In this document: positions 24,301 through 39,300 of the stretch, one piece after another
Layout of the letters: every line of letters starts with the position of its first letter
How positions within the stretch are numbered: position 1 is the stretch's first letter
NCBI RefSeq assembly: GCF_030269925.1
Contig: NC_085108.1
Coordinates: forward strand, 3,286,001 to 3,350,000
DNA length: 64,000 bases
Source: Bombyx mori
Taxonomy: Eukaryota > Arthropoda > Insecta > Lepidoptera > Bombycidae
Direction of reading: 5' to 3'
Program-made: the position numbers and the translations under genes
Notes under the pieces: model-generated
Told to the model about the DNA's origin: nothing
The model's database searches: none
What the model saw: only the letters and a program-made list of their open reading frames with translations

Positions 24301-27300
24301 TCGCAATGCTAAGATATAAATGTCAGGTAGATGGTAAACAGTCGACGTCGCCCAAAACACGTCATTTCCTCCCGATCCACTAACGGTGCTTTTAGGTACC
24401 TCAAGCACCGGTCACCGTTCTCGTCGAACCCGTCGCTTGCGACGAAGGGCTCGACGAGTAAATAAACCCACAGACACAGCCCACTGAGTTTCTCGCCGGA
24501 TCTTATCAGTGGGTTGCGTTTCGGATCCGGTGGTAGATCCTGCGAAGCACGGCTCTTGCTAGGGCTCGTCTTAGCAACGTCGTCAAGTTTGAGCCCCGTG
24601 AGCCCTTCTACTAGATAAGGTTTCGCTAATATGGTCTTTCAAAACCATCAGTATAGGTAGGAAAAAAAAGCGATTCCGCTTATAGTGATAATAGCGCTTC
24701 CTTCATTCGCGTTTTCACTGGTCGCGGATTAAAAAAAGAGCGGCCCTATATTCGCGTCTAAAGATTTCTTTATTCACTGATCTAATTGGTACATCGGTAC
24801 ATACATATTGATAAAAAGAATTCCAATATGTACGCATCCAACCGAATATTTTGTAATCGCGTCGTCAAATGAACTATATAATGAACTTTTTAAGTAAAAT
24901 CGGACCTTATTACAACTATGCCTAAAGTATGTTGTTAAATGATATCGCCGCTGTAAATTATTTCCGTCATACCATTATCGAGTATCCACGGATTTTGTAT
25001 TCGCGTTATATTTAGGGAACATATAATCGCGAATAAAGAGCTTCCAGCTTCTTCCATTTGACTCCATACAGAGGAGGGCCGTTCGGATTGTCGATAATCC
25101 CATTCTCACGGATCGTTTGGAACCTCTGGGTCTGCGGAGGGACTTCGGTTCCCTCTGTATTTAGTACCGTTTGTTCCATGGGGAGTGCTCTGAGGAATTG
25201 TGCGAGATGATACCGGCATCTCGTTTTTACCATCGCACCGCCCGCCACCGGAGTGGAGTTCATCCATACTACCTGGAGCCACTGCGGTCATCCACAGTGC
25301 GTTTCCAGAGGTCTTTTTTGCCACGTACCATCCGGCTATGGAATGAGCTCCCCTCCACGATGTTTCCCGAGCGCTATGACATGTCCTTCTTCAAACGAGG
25401 CTTGTGGAGAGTATTAAACGGTAGGCAGCGGCTTGGCTCTGCCCCTAGCATTGCTAAAGTCCATGGGCGACAGTAACCACTCACCATCAGGTGAGCCGTA
25501 TGCTCGTCTGCTTACAAGGGCAATAAAAAAAAAAGAAGCTATTATATATTATAGTTTAAAAATTATATTAAAAAAAACGCTTTAACTAATAACAAACATA
25601 ATTAACAATTACTGACAATTTTTTTGATCTTGTCGATACAGGAAACTAAATTAGAACGCAGTTAGTATAAAAAAAAAATTAAGTTTAATCTATCATCGGT
25701 CCTTGATGCGTGTGCAAATTTCCAAGTTAATTGGCCGCTTTGTAGTCGCTAAAAATGAAATTTTATTTTATTTTTATTGCTTAGATTGGTGGACGAGCTC
25801 ACAGCCCACTTGGTGTTAAGTGGTTACTTGAGGACACAAACATCTACAACGTTAAAACCCCACCCACCTTGAGATATGAGTCCTAAGGTCTCAGTATACA
25901 ACAACGGCTGCCCCGCCCTTCAAACCGAAACGCATTACTGCTTCACGGCAGAAATAGGGGGTTCCTACCCGTGCGGACTCACAAGAAACCCTACCACCAA
26001 TAATTACGCAAATTATAGTTTTGCGGGTTTGATTTTTATTACACGATGTTATTCCTTCACCGTGGAAGTCAGTCGTGAACATTTTTGTTAAGTACGTATT
26101 TCATTAGAGCAATTGGTACCCGCCTGCGGGATTCGAACACCGCTGCATCGCTAGATACGAATGAACCGGCCGTCTTTTATTTTAGGCCACGACGACTTCT
26201 AAAATTCAAAGAATTCATTGCATACAAACCAAGCTGATGAAAACATCTCCCTCTTGCTCTTATCCTACACCATGTGGGGTTGATGCAGCATAACCTCTTA
26301 TCATGCTGCAAAGGAATTTGCCATGAGTTTTACGACCGGTCCCTTGCCTGACTTGGATTATATTGTATGTTTACATCTTAAATGCGTACATGGTACATAT
26401 ACCAAAATACACGTCATTTCGGATCCTCCCGATCCACTAACGATGCTTTTAGGTACCTCAAGCACCGGTCATCGTTCTCGTCGAACCCGTCGCTTGCGAC
26501 GAAAGGCTCGACGAGTAAATTGACTTTCAGACACAGCCCACTGAGTATCTCGCCGGATCTTCTCAGTGGGTCGCGTTTCCGATCCGGTTGTAGATTCTGC
26601 GAAGCACGGCTCTTGCTAGGGTTCGTGTTAGCAACGTCATCAGGTTTGAGCCTCGTGAGCTCACCTACTAGTTAAGGTTTCGCTGAAATAGCCTCTCAAG
26701 GCTATCAGCTTAGGGAGGGAAAAAAAAAACCAAAATAACATTTTTATTTTGTCTCTGTTTGTTTGTTCCGGCTAATCTCCGGAACGGCTGGACCGATTTT
26801 GACGAGACTTTCACTGATAGGTAGCTGGTGATATAAGGAGTAACTTAGGCTACTTTTTTGTAGACTAGCTTTGCCCCGGGACTTAGCTATAAATAATAAA
26901 AATTAATGTATCCGAACTAAAGCGAGGGCGGATCGCTAGTAGATATTTAAAATACGTTTTCATTCTGTCCAATTCATTTGGCGATTGCGAAGCTAAAAAT
27001 TTAATAATACGTAAGTGAATTATACATCATATTTTAGTGAATTTAATGAATATGTAAATTCGTTTGCTTGCTTTTGTCGAAGCACTTTCGTAATTATTCG
27101 AAAGTTCGTAAAAACGTGGGAATTAAATAATGCGTAATTGGCAAAAAAAACAGGCAATAAAAATGCTAAGATATATCCTAAAGGCGTGTCGGATAACGTA
27201 AGCGACTCGAAAACAAACTGAAGGGTTCAGGAGATATTTTAACACGCTTTTATTAGTTTGGTTTGTATCTGAGTATGTTTTTTTTTTTAAGTAACAGAAT

Positions 27301-30300
27301 CTTTGAACGTCATTTCCATTGACTTCTTTTTTTTGTTCCTAAATATTCTAGTAACCTCAAAGGTTCATTGTAGATTCATTGTAGACACAGTTAGTAGGCG
27401 ATCTTACGGGTCTCAAACCGGGAGTGTTGCTAACACTGGCCCTAGCAAGAGCTGCGCTTCGCAGAATCTACCACCGGATCGGAAACACGACCCATTGAGA
27501 AGATCCGGGGAGAAACTCAGTGGGCTGTGTCTATGGGTTAATTCGCTCGTCGAGCCCTTCGGCGCAAGCGATGGGTTCGACGAGGACGGTGACCGGTGCT
27601 TGGGGTACTTAAAAGCACCGTTAATGGATCGGGAGGTTCCGTAATGACGTGTTTAGGGCGACGTCGACTGTTTACTATTCGGTCTATATGGGTCGGGTAT
27701 GTAATTTCCAGCGGCCACGACAAGAGGGTTCTCATGTCGTGCCGCCTTCTCGAATTGGTACAGAACTCGCACTAAGCACACTGAATCCGCTTACTTGAAC
27801 CAAACAAATAAAAACGAATTGGTAACTTTCGCCTTTTTTCCTCCCGATCCACTAACGGTGCTTTTAGGTACGTCAAGCACTGGTCATCGTTCTCGACGAA
27901 CCCGTCGCTTGCGACGAAGGGCTCGACGAGCGAATTAACCCACTGAGTTTCTCGCCGGATCTTCTCAGTGGGTCGTGTTTCCGATCCGGTGGTAGATTCT
28001 GCGAAGCACGGCTCTTGCTAGGGTTCGTGTTAGCAACGTCGTCAGGTTTGAGCCCCGTGAGCTCACCTACTAGTTAAGGTTCCGCTGATATAGCCTCTCA
28101 GGGCTATCAGCTTAGGTAGGAAAAAAAAACGGTTTTTTTTGAAGTGGTTTAATAATATCACCTTGCCAATTACGAAATTAATTGGCAAATTAGTCTTTAT
28201 GTGTATTAGTCAGAAGGTCCGGTTCACTTTCGACATTGAACGCGATCTATTGCCAAATACGTATTCGCATTCGGAAAGTTAGAGACACGTGAATTTATTT
28301 GGGTTTTTTACGTTTTATGAACTAGGCTTATTAAGAAATCGTTGCGAAAAATCATAGAGAGCGCTTTTTTTGTTTTTTGTTTTTGTGTTATGAAAGCGAT
28401 AAGTTTTTATTGTCGTCCGAAGGTTATTGTGTGTTATTAACTGCCTGTTTAAATTACTGGACTGCGTGGGTTATTGATGCGCGGCAGAAATAGGGGAGGG
28501 GGGGGGGGGAAGGAGCGCTGGTCATCAGTTGTTAGGCAAATTAAAATTTTAACGGGTTTGATTTTAATCACACAATGCTATTTCTTTCAAGTTTCTATTA
28601 CGGCAATCACCAGTTACTAAAGGAGGTATTGTGTTAACCGACTTAAAAAAAGTGGAGGTTATAAATTCGTTCGTATTCGTTCTTGTGTGAAATTTTAAGT
28701 AAGTGTGTGTGTAACCGTATTTAATGATTCTTATTTATTAAATATAATTTTCGCTTAAACGTTTGGCATCTGTGAACGCGCACAAGTTGAAGAATTTGTA
28801 ACACAGCTTCTCCGGGTTCTTAAGTTAACCCATTGGAAACTTTAGTAGCTTTATACCATTATTGGGGGTTAGGACCTCTTGTGAGTCCGCGCGGGTAGGT
28901 ACCACTGCTCTGCCTATTCCTGCCGTGGAGCAGTAATGCGTTTCGGTTTGAAGGGCGGGCAGCCGTTGTAACTATACTGAGACCTTAGAACTTATCTCTC
29001 AAGGTTGGTGACGCATTTACGTTGTAGATGTCTATGGGCTCCAGTAACCACCTGACACCAGGTGGGCTGTGAGCTCATCTACCCATCTAAGCAATAAAAA
29101 AATTCATAGCGTCATACTTTCCTATCATTTCGCTTCATGCAATTTCATATCGTTCGATTTCTTATTTGGACAGCCCTAGTCTTAGGTATTGTCACAGTTA
29201 TTGCCATAATATTACATTTATATTTTTGCGTCACGAATAATAATACGTAATCATTCTATTTTTATTTGCATGATAGGTAATTTGTGATACTAACTTATCA
29301 ATTTGAAATACAGTGAAAGGAAACGGGATCCGTTTGCCGGAAAGCGTAATTTTATTTATTATCTGTGCTCTAAGTTGTCAATAAATGGCGGTTTATTATT
29401 TTTAAGAATTTTAGAGGACTTTTTGGCGGGAACGCGAGGAGTGAGGTTGTTTTATTTTGTCTATTTAGTGTTTCTTTGTTTATTAACTGTTTAGTATCTG
29501 TGAAAGTTCGCAAATGTGGGAAAATGAAACAAGGCCGCTGAACGTATAATAACTTCTCGGGATCCTCCAAAAAGTCCACTAAAAAAGTCTTAGTAAATGA
29601 ATACCATTTTACTGAGATTATATTTCACCCCATATCATCTCATCACATTTCATTTCATTTCAGTTAAATTCATGCTATGTTTCATTCTAATCAACTTCAT
29701 TTCATTTCACAATATCATTTTTCATTTAAAAATCTATATATCATGGATTAGGCTGTATAGTATGATATCTTTGCCTTTCCAGTTGGAAAAATAAAACTAC
29801 CACTACGCTACTACTTTGAGAATTTTAGAAACAGTTTTTTTTGTAAGTAATTCACTAACTGCGTTTTTTTTGTGTATCTCAACAATTAAGATGTTATTTT
29901 TAAGTCTTTTTCTACAATTTACCAAAAATATATTACATTCTAAATGCTAAGTCCAAGATTAGAATGTTAGATTAATGCATCTAAGAGAATTTAATCAGTC
30001 TAATGAATTTAGAATCTAATGCTACATTTGTTATAGTCAATAAAATAGTTTTGGTTTCTTTGCAAAACAATGTAAAGAGCCATATATTTATTAAAATCTT
30101 AAATAAGAGATCATACTAGCGCATTACATATGTATTATATATTTGATTTTAGAAACTAATTTAAAATTTAATACGTAATAATACTGAAAAAGTTTGGTCG
30201 AGAATCGAGAAATTGAGAAAAGGACATAAAAAAAATCACTTAAAAACATTCTTACAAAAAAAATATATTTATTTACTCTTTAAATGTACATTTCTGGGTT

Positions 30301-33300
30301 ATCTACTTATGTATTTACGTATATTAGTGTATAACGTACTTTTAAAAATAATAACCAGACGAGTTATTAAATCGCGAATTCCCATGCCTTGCACCGTATA
30401 CAAAGTGTAATGGTCGTATGGGTTGGTCGCCTCTTCCGCGCGATCCGTTGCAACCAAGGGCGAGTATTGATGACACAGTGCTGTACCGCAATATCCTTAT
30501 ATCATTAATTAGTGTGAGCGTGTGTGTGTGTTTTTTCTACCTATTTACCGATGGCCTTATGAGGCTATTACAGCTACGCCCGGTAGATGAGCTCACGGGC
30601 TCAACCTGAGATAATTTGCTAACACTAGCCCTACCAAGAGCAGTGCTTCGCAGAATCTACCACCGGATCGGAATCGCGACCCACTGAGAAGATCCGGCGA
30701 GAAACTCAGTGGGCTGTGTCTATGTTTTTTTTTTTTTTTATTGCTTAGTGGGTGGACGAGCTCACAGCCCACCTGGTGTTAAGTGGATACTGGAGCCCAT
30801 AGACATCTACAACGTAAATACGCCACACACCTTGGGATATAGTTCTAAGGTCTCAGTATAGTCACAACGGCTGCCCCACTCTTCAAACCGAAACGCATTA
30901 CTGCTTCACGGCAGAAATAGGCGGGGCGGTGGTACCTACCCGTGCGGACTCACAAGGGGTCCTACCACCAGTAATTACGCAAATTATAATTTTGCGGGTT
31001 TCATTTTTATTACACGATGTTATTCCTTCACCGTGGAAGTCAATCGTGAACATTTGTGGAGTACGTATTTCATTAGAAAAATCGGTACCCGCCTGCGGGA
31101 TTCGAACACCGGTGCATCGCTACATACGAATGCACCAGATGTCTTATCCGTTAGGCCACAACGACTTCAGTTCTAGTAGTTCTCTATATATTAATACGTG
31201 AAGCAAAAACTTTGTACCCCTTTTTACGAAAATTGCGCGGACGGAGGAGTATGCAATTTCCCACACTTATAGAGAATATAGAGAAGGATTGCACAATGCT
31301 GAATAAAGAAAACATTACACACACTGTCATGTATTTGACACACACACTTAAGTTTATATTGTACTCTTTGTTTATTGTCAAACTTTAGTTAATGCTTAAA
31401 GTCTGTGGTCAAACTGAAAATAGGTTAATATTGTTTATCTTTAATATTATTTGTCTACAGTGTAGTCTTGGCGAAATCTCTGATTATAGAAGTATAATAA
31501 AACCCTTTGACAATATAACCATAATAATGTTCAAACTTATAATTTCAATTAATTATAGTCGAATTTCGACTACTGCGGGACCACTAGTAGTAGTTAATCT
31601 ATGAGTTCGACGAAGAAATTAGTCTGTACTAGAACTCATTCTGTATTTACGGAGCTATGAGGAATTATGAGCTGTGAGTGAGAAATCCGATCATGGTACG
31701 GTTTAATGGTTATCTTGTATAGGAATTCAAATTTAGACCTCGCGTTTCATGAGTAGCAGTGTTCGGGGTAAGATTTGTCCTAACTAATGTAGAGCAAAAC
31801 TAAGATGATATTAATTAACCAATTTAAATAATTCGGGTTGTTTATTGTCATTAGCGATTAACGTCACGTGGGTTGCCGTCTCGTTAATGCGGCTAATGTA
31901 ATAAATCATAAGAACGATAGTATTATGTTTACTATCTACATAAAGAATTGGAAACTGGTGGTAGGATGCCTTGTGAGTATATCAGAGGAAGTGTGAAAGT
32001 AGCCCCGGTGATCGACAAATTAAAGAGCGGACGGTTAGCGTGGTATGGACGTGTGGTGCGTAGAGAGGAGATGCATGTGACTAGGAGATGTGTGGAAATG
32101 GTAGTGCAAGGTAGAGGGGGAAGAGGTCGACTGAGGAAGACATGGACAAATATTCACGATTGACTTCCACGGTGAAGGAATAACATCGTGTAATAAAAAT
32201 GAAACCCGCAAAATTATAATTTGCGTAGTCACTGGTGGTAGGACCTCTTGTGAGTCCGCACGGGTAGGTATCACCACCCCGCCTATTTCTGCTGTGAAGC
32301 AGTAATGCGTTTCGGTTTGAAGGGTGGGGTAGCCGTTGTAACTATACCGAGACCTTTAGAACTTATATCTCAAGGTGGGTGGCGCATTTACATTGTAGTT
32401 GTCTATGGGCTCCAGTAACCACTTAACACCGGGTGGGCTGTGAGTTCGTCCACCCCTCTAAGCAATAAATAAAAAAAACATGGATGGAGTGTGTGAATGA
32501 CGATATGAGAGAGAGAGGAGTGAGTATTGAGATGACGGCTGATAGAAGAGAATGGAAGAGAAAAATTAGCTGGGCCGACCCCACCTAGTGGGATAAGGTG
32601 GAGAAAAAGAGTAAGAGGATGTCTTGTGAGTCCGAACGGGTAGGTACCACCGCCCTGCCTATTGCCGCCGTGAAGCAGTAATGCGTTTCGGTTTGAAGGG
32701 TGGGGCAGCCGCTGTAACTATAGAAGAAGAAGAAGAAGAAGAAGCTGTAACTATAGACCTTAGAATTTAGAATGTTTCAGTCGAAATATCGAGACGAGTG
32801 ATTTATGCAAGACGAAAATTCCGAATATATTACACTTAGGCTGCTATATATGTCTTTACATAGGTTTTTAACTTCAAATTCAATTTTATAAGCATCAAAT
32901 TCAATTTGTATTCGAGGGTTAGATTTTTTTTAATTCTTTTAAAGTTCACAAAACTAAAAACAAAAAAAAATCATCATTATCATCATCATCATCATTATTC
33001 TGCCCTTCTCCCAGTTACCTGGGGTTGGCGCAACATGTTTTCTCCTTCCATACTCCTCTATCATATACCATTTCTTCGCTCACTCCCCTCTTACCCAAAT
33101 CGTCCTTCACGCAATCCATCCATTTCTTCTTAGGTCTACCTCTTCCTCTATACCCTTCCACATTCATAGTTAACACTCTCTTACCAACCTCATTTTCATT
33201 TCGTCTCATCACATGTCCATACCATCCCAAACGCGCACTTCTCAGCTTCTCTGTCACAGGTATCACTTTCAGACTTCCTCTAACATATTACGTATAAAAA

Positions 33301-36300
33301 CAAAAAAAAAAACATGTCAATTAAATAAATGGCTTCAACTCATTTGAATTTGATGTTTATAAAATTGAATTTGAATTTTAATAACTTATATACATATACA
33401 TAAGGAAAGAGGCCTAGGGGGCGTAGTCCCATGCGTTGGTCCGATCAGATCAAGACGACTTTGGAATCCAGCATCAATGTCGCTATCCACTGCGCGGAGG
33501 ACAGAAGTGAATGGAAGAACATAGTCCTGACAAAAGTGCTCAGTAAAGGTCACGACCCTCAGAGCTGAGGAATACGACGCACGGAGGAGGAGGATATACA
33601 TATATCAGTTATTTATAACAGATCTCTAAACCAAAAAAAATGTTTACCTTCCGCGTAATTCTCGCCCGCATTGTTACGTGGTGTATCTGCGTTTAAGTAT
33701 GTCAAGACAGTGGACACCGCTTTCACTCTGACATAATATGACATAAGTTACCTCATTCAAAACGCGTACGTTAAACATCGCACTAAGTTAGATTAAGTAA
33801 TCTCTTTTGCTTACAAAACAGTAGTATGTCATTTAGTTTATGTATTTGAAGTCGTCGTGGCCTAAAGGATAAGACGTCCGGTGCATTCGTATCGAGCCGA
33901 TGTAACGGTGTTCGAATCCCGCAGGCGGGTACCAATTTTTCTAATGAAATAAAAACAATTTAATCAAGGCATCACTATTCAATAAAAAATAACTAATATT
34001 CAACATAGACACAGTCACGTAACCAATGACACAGTGTGGGACCGCATCAGAATAACAATGGATCTTAACCCAGTTTTTTTGTTTCAAACATTGACATATT
34101 ATTTATTCTGTGCACTTTTATTTTCGCGGCCTTGGAGTCTATGGTTATATCACGCGTCCTTGACTGTTGACACCAAAATAATTAGTTCATATCGTGATGA
34201 TGGTGTCTTCGGACGCCCGCTATGAGTTCTAAGGTACAATTACAACGGTCTTTCAAATCGAAACGCATTATTGCTTCACGGCATAAATAGGTAGGGTGGT
34301 GGTACGTACCCGCGCGGACTCACAAGAGGTCCTACCACCAGTAAAAACCTGCTGGGGGTGTTTTTTTTTTATTGCCCTTGTAGGCAGACGAGCATACGGC
34401 CCACCTGATAGCGAGTGGTTACCGTCGCCCATGGACTTCAGCAATGCCAGGGGCAGAGCCAAGCAGCTGCCTACCGGTGGTTGGACGAGCTCACGGAAAT
34501 CTTGATACTAAGCTGTTATCGGAGCCTATGGATGCAAATTAAAGGAAACTTGCCTTAGGAGGATCGATCGAAATGTCGATAATTACCGGTGGTGGCGTGA
34601 ATTCGGCGAAGATATCATTCAATTTGGATGGCAGACTTCAGCCTCAACTTTTGATTTGTTACGATGCCACATATGCACACATGTAGGTTGTGGAATGTGT
34701 TTTTACTGGTGGTAGGACCGCTTGTGAGTCCGCACGGGTAGGTACCAGCACCCCGCCTATTTCTGCCGTGAAGCAGTAATGCGTTTCGATTTGAAGGGCG
34801 GGGCATCCGTTGTAACTATGCTAAGACTTTAGAACTCATATCTCAAGGTGGATGGCGACTATTCCGCTGTGGATATCTATGGTCTCCAGTAACCACTTAA
34901 TACCAAGTGGGCTGAGAGCTCGTCCACCCATCTCATGAATATAATAAAAATAAAAAATAAAAGCATAATACACAATATAACTAGTCAGGTCATAAGTATT
35001 GTCACACAGTAAAAACTTTTCTTTTAGAATGCTGGCCACAAAAAAGTTTCTTGAATTCGAATTTCGAATTGTTCATGAAAATAAAAATGTATACTTTTAA
35101 AATTTTACTCATTTTTAAATATGGACTGGACGCTTAAAGAAGACCATGTTGCAGTTATTGCGTTGCATCGTTGCGGTTACGCGCCAATTCAAATTTTTAA
35201 CATACTGAAAAATTTGAATATAACCAAAAGATTCATTTATCGTACCATCAAACGATACAATGAAGACTCTAGTGTAGATGACAGGTCAAGAAGTGGTCGC
35301 CTTCGGTCTGTTAGGACTCCAGCAGTGATAAAAGCTGTGAAGGCGCGAATTCAAAGAAATCCCAAACGTAAGCAGAAACTGTTGGCCCTTCAGATGGGGT
35401 TAAGCAGAACCACGGTGAAAAGGGTGTTAAATGAAGACTTAGGGCTTCGGGCATATCGAAGAAAAACAGGACATCGTTTGAATGCTCGTCTAATGGACCT
35501 GAGACGGAAGAGATGCCGCGCTTTGTTGAAGCGGTACGCGGGAAAAAAATATCGGGAAATTCTTTTTTCTGATGAAAAATTTTTTACCGTAGAAGAGAGC
35601 TACAACAAACAAAATGATAAGGTGTACGCACACAGTAGTGAAGAAGCGAGCAACTGTATTCCGCGTGTCTAACGAGGTCATTTTCCATTCTCGCTCATGG
35701 TATGGTTGGGAGTTTCTTATTGGGGCTTAACAACGGTACATTTTTGTGAGAAAGGTGTAAAAACGAATGCAGTTGTGTATCAAAATACAGTCCTGACGAA
35801 CCTTGTGGAACCTGTTTCTCATACCATGTTCAATAACAGGCACTGGGTATTCCAACAAGATTCGGCGCCAGCTCATAGAGCGAAGAGCACACTAGACTGG
35901 CTGGCGGCGCGTGAAATCGACTTCATCCGGCACGAAGACTGGCCCTCCTCCAGTCCCGATTTGAATCCGTTAGATTACAAGATATGGCAACAAAGCCTCA
36001 TCCCAATTTGGAGTCACTCAAGACATCCTTGATTAAGGCAGCCGCCGATATTGACATTGACATCGTTCGTGCTGCGATAGACGACTGGCCGCGCAGATTG
36101 AAGGCCTGTATTCAAAATCACGGAGGTCATTTTGAATAAACTTTAGTGTCATAAGAATCTATGTTTTGTTAAGTTCATTTTGGTATATGAATGGTTACAT
36201 AATGAATAAACTTGTTTCAATTATTTTACATTAAACATGTGACAGAATTTATGACCTGACTAGGTACATTTAGCTCTTTGATACTTTTATTTGCTCTATG

Positions 36301-39300
36301 TATTTTTAAATCTCATACAAGATTAATAGACGAGAAAGTCGTATCAAGTTAGCAACGTTGGATTAGAAGCCGCCAATGTCAGGAAATAACCTTTCGCAAT
36401 ATGTACTTCTAAAACCGCAGCCGAAACCGCGTCGAGAAAGTCGCGTACTATGCTGTACTTGAAAAAGGGTAATATCACTTTTCTATAATGACGGTAGCAT
36501 ATTTGTAAGAATGCGCGGGTAGGTAACAATATCAAATCAAATCAAATCAAAGGACTTTTTGGCGGGAACGCGAGGAGTGAAGTTGTGTGATTTGTTTTAT
36601 TTTGTCTATTTTGTGTTTCTTCGGGTTTAAATGTGTAATAATGGTGGTTTATAAACTGTTTAATATCTGTGAAAGTGCACAAATGTGGGAAAATGAAACA
36701 AAGCCGCTGGACGTAACTTCTCGAGATCCTCCAAAAAAATCCACTGAAAATATCTTAGTAAATGACCACCATTTTACTGAGATTATATTTCATTCCATTT
36801 CATTTCATTTAATTTCATCCCAGTTGATTAATGTCACAAATAATCATTAATTGTCTTCGTTTCATTTCATTTCACTCCATAATATCATTTTTCATAAAAA
36901 TAAGAACATAAATTAAAATAAGACATGACTTAAAGGTCTTAGTTACCAGGTCATAAAATCTCTTATAATCAAATTAATTTTTTTTTATTCAACATAAATG
37001 AAAGTACATACAAGAAAGTACATACGTCTAATTCACAAGAACTAGCCTCCGTCCTGAGAAGAATTGGCAAGAAACTCAGCGGGAATGTATTTTTTTTTAT
37101 ATTTATATCATAGATAATACACATAAATTAGTTATAGATAAGCAACTCAAGCACTTATGGTGTTCAAGAACGCACCTTTTTATGTTGCGTAAGCCGGAAC
37201 GCACGGGAGGTGAGAAAAAGAATATAGTCTGTGACGGGACCTTTTTACCGCCAAAAATTTAAAACGTAAAAATAAAATATAATATAATAACTTAGTATTG
37301 TTTATGCCGTTACAACAATAAAAGTAATATTGTTTCAACTGTGGTGTTAATTACATAAAACACGATTTTACGGCGAATTAAAGAAGGGACTCTTTAAGGA
37401 CTCCCTCACACTCAACAAAAATATTAGGTTTTATTTTCGTTACGGAATTTCTTGATTCGGTCGCCGCGTTCAAAGCCCGCGATAAAAGCTATGCTATAGC
37501 TTAATTAAAATATATAATTTTGCGCACTTTAATAATTTCTATGAAGGCTTCATCCGCGTTCTGTTGTCCATGGACTTGTATAGCCACGTCACGTCGTAAA
37601 ACACGCGTATTTAGTGCATCTAATGTTCCTTGTTTGTCTTAAATATTTCGTATGTTCAGTATTTTGCTAAAGTTTTCCTGTGACGTAAATTGGACGCAAC
37701 ACAATGTTAATTCATTATTATAATCTAACTATTGGTGGAGATGCGAATGTGACGTCTTTAGTTTGCATTTGGAATAGTAAGCGAAGATCAAACGTTTGGA
37801 ACATTCAAAGGAAGCATACCGTCCGGTCGATATTTTGTAAGAGCTGGTGGTAGGACCTCTTCTGAGTCCGCACGGGTAGGTACCACTACCCTGTCCATTT
37901 TGTGCCGTGAAGCATTAATGCGTTTCGGTTTGAAGGGTGGGGCAGTCATTGTAACTATACTAAGACCTTAGAACTTATATCTCAAGGTGAGTGGCGCATT
38001 TATGTCGTAGATGTCTATGGGTCCCAGTAACCACTTAACACCAGGTGGGCTGTGAGCTCGTTTACCCATATAAGCAATAAAAAAAAAGATTTTGCTTTTA
38101 TAAAAAAGTCCAGGTTTGGTCGTGACGGTTAGACCAGAGCGGACAACATGCACAACCGAATCTTACGGTTTCTCAATAAACAGAGTTTGCAATTTCTGAT
38201 TAGTGAAATAACCGAATTACTATACCGGAATATCCTTGCCTCTTTCCTCATACGTAGGTATCAAATACTATGCAAAAACAATATGATCGTAATATATAAA
38301 GGAGTTTTGCAGCAGTGTTTTGTTTTCATAGCTTCATTGAGCACGTTTGAGTATTGAATCAAATGTGAAAATAATTTTATAATATCAGTTTTATAGTTTT
38401 TCGAGTTAAACACATTATCAAATGGTGGATACTGAATTAGAATATAATATTATCGAAAGGTTGTGTGATTTGAAACGTTTATTATAATAAAATAAAAAAT
38501 ATCGATCGATAGCTGTTTGGTGTTTTAAAGAAAAATAAATATAAACTAAGTGTACTGGCGTGTTTTTGTGTAGTGGCAATTTTAAATTGATTTCCAAACT
38601 AAATTACAATTATACTATTAATTCATTATTGATTTTTTTTAAACTTATTTTTGAACAAGCTGCGTATTTACTTATGCGGATTTTATACGCAAAATGGATT
38701 ATTTGAAAGCGTTGATCATAATAATGTGTACCTCTGCTTCAACAATTTACGTGAGCACGCGTATTTTCAATAAGAAATTGACGAAGGATCTCACGAAAAT
38801 AATGAAGCCCATAAAATCTCAAGGTACAGTTTCGATTTTAAGCTCTATTTATACGACATTACGGTTCAAGAATACACATATTATATTAGAAAACATTGTG
38901 TAATTTTAATACACTAGAGGTCCCGCAGTAGTCGAAATTCGACTATAATTAATTGGAATTGTAAGTTTGTACACTATTGTGATTGTATTTTATACTTCTA
39001 TAATCACAAATTTCGCAAGACTACACTATAAAAAATATTAACAAAGGCAAACAATATTTAATCTATTCTCAATTTGACAACAGACGTCAAGAACAAAAGT
39101 TTGACAATAAATAGTACGCATGCGTGTGTGCGTCAAATACATGGTATGTAGTGTGTGTAATGTTTTCTTTATTGATTTAATGTATATTTTAAACATTATT
39201 TAAAAAAAATATTAGCATTGTGCACTTCTTCTCTGTATTCTCTATAAGTGTGGAAAATTTCACACTCCTCCGTCCGCGCAATTTTCGTAAAAAGGGATAC

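Noticed and set aside
33848..33950. tRNA gene
   Set aside because: It is the Bm1 head, identical in layout to those at 12646 and 30725; no closing acceptor stem was seen.
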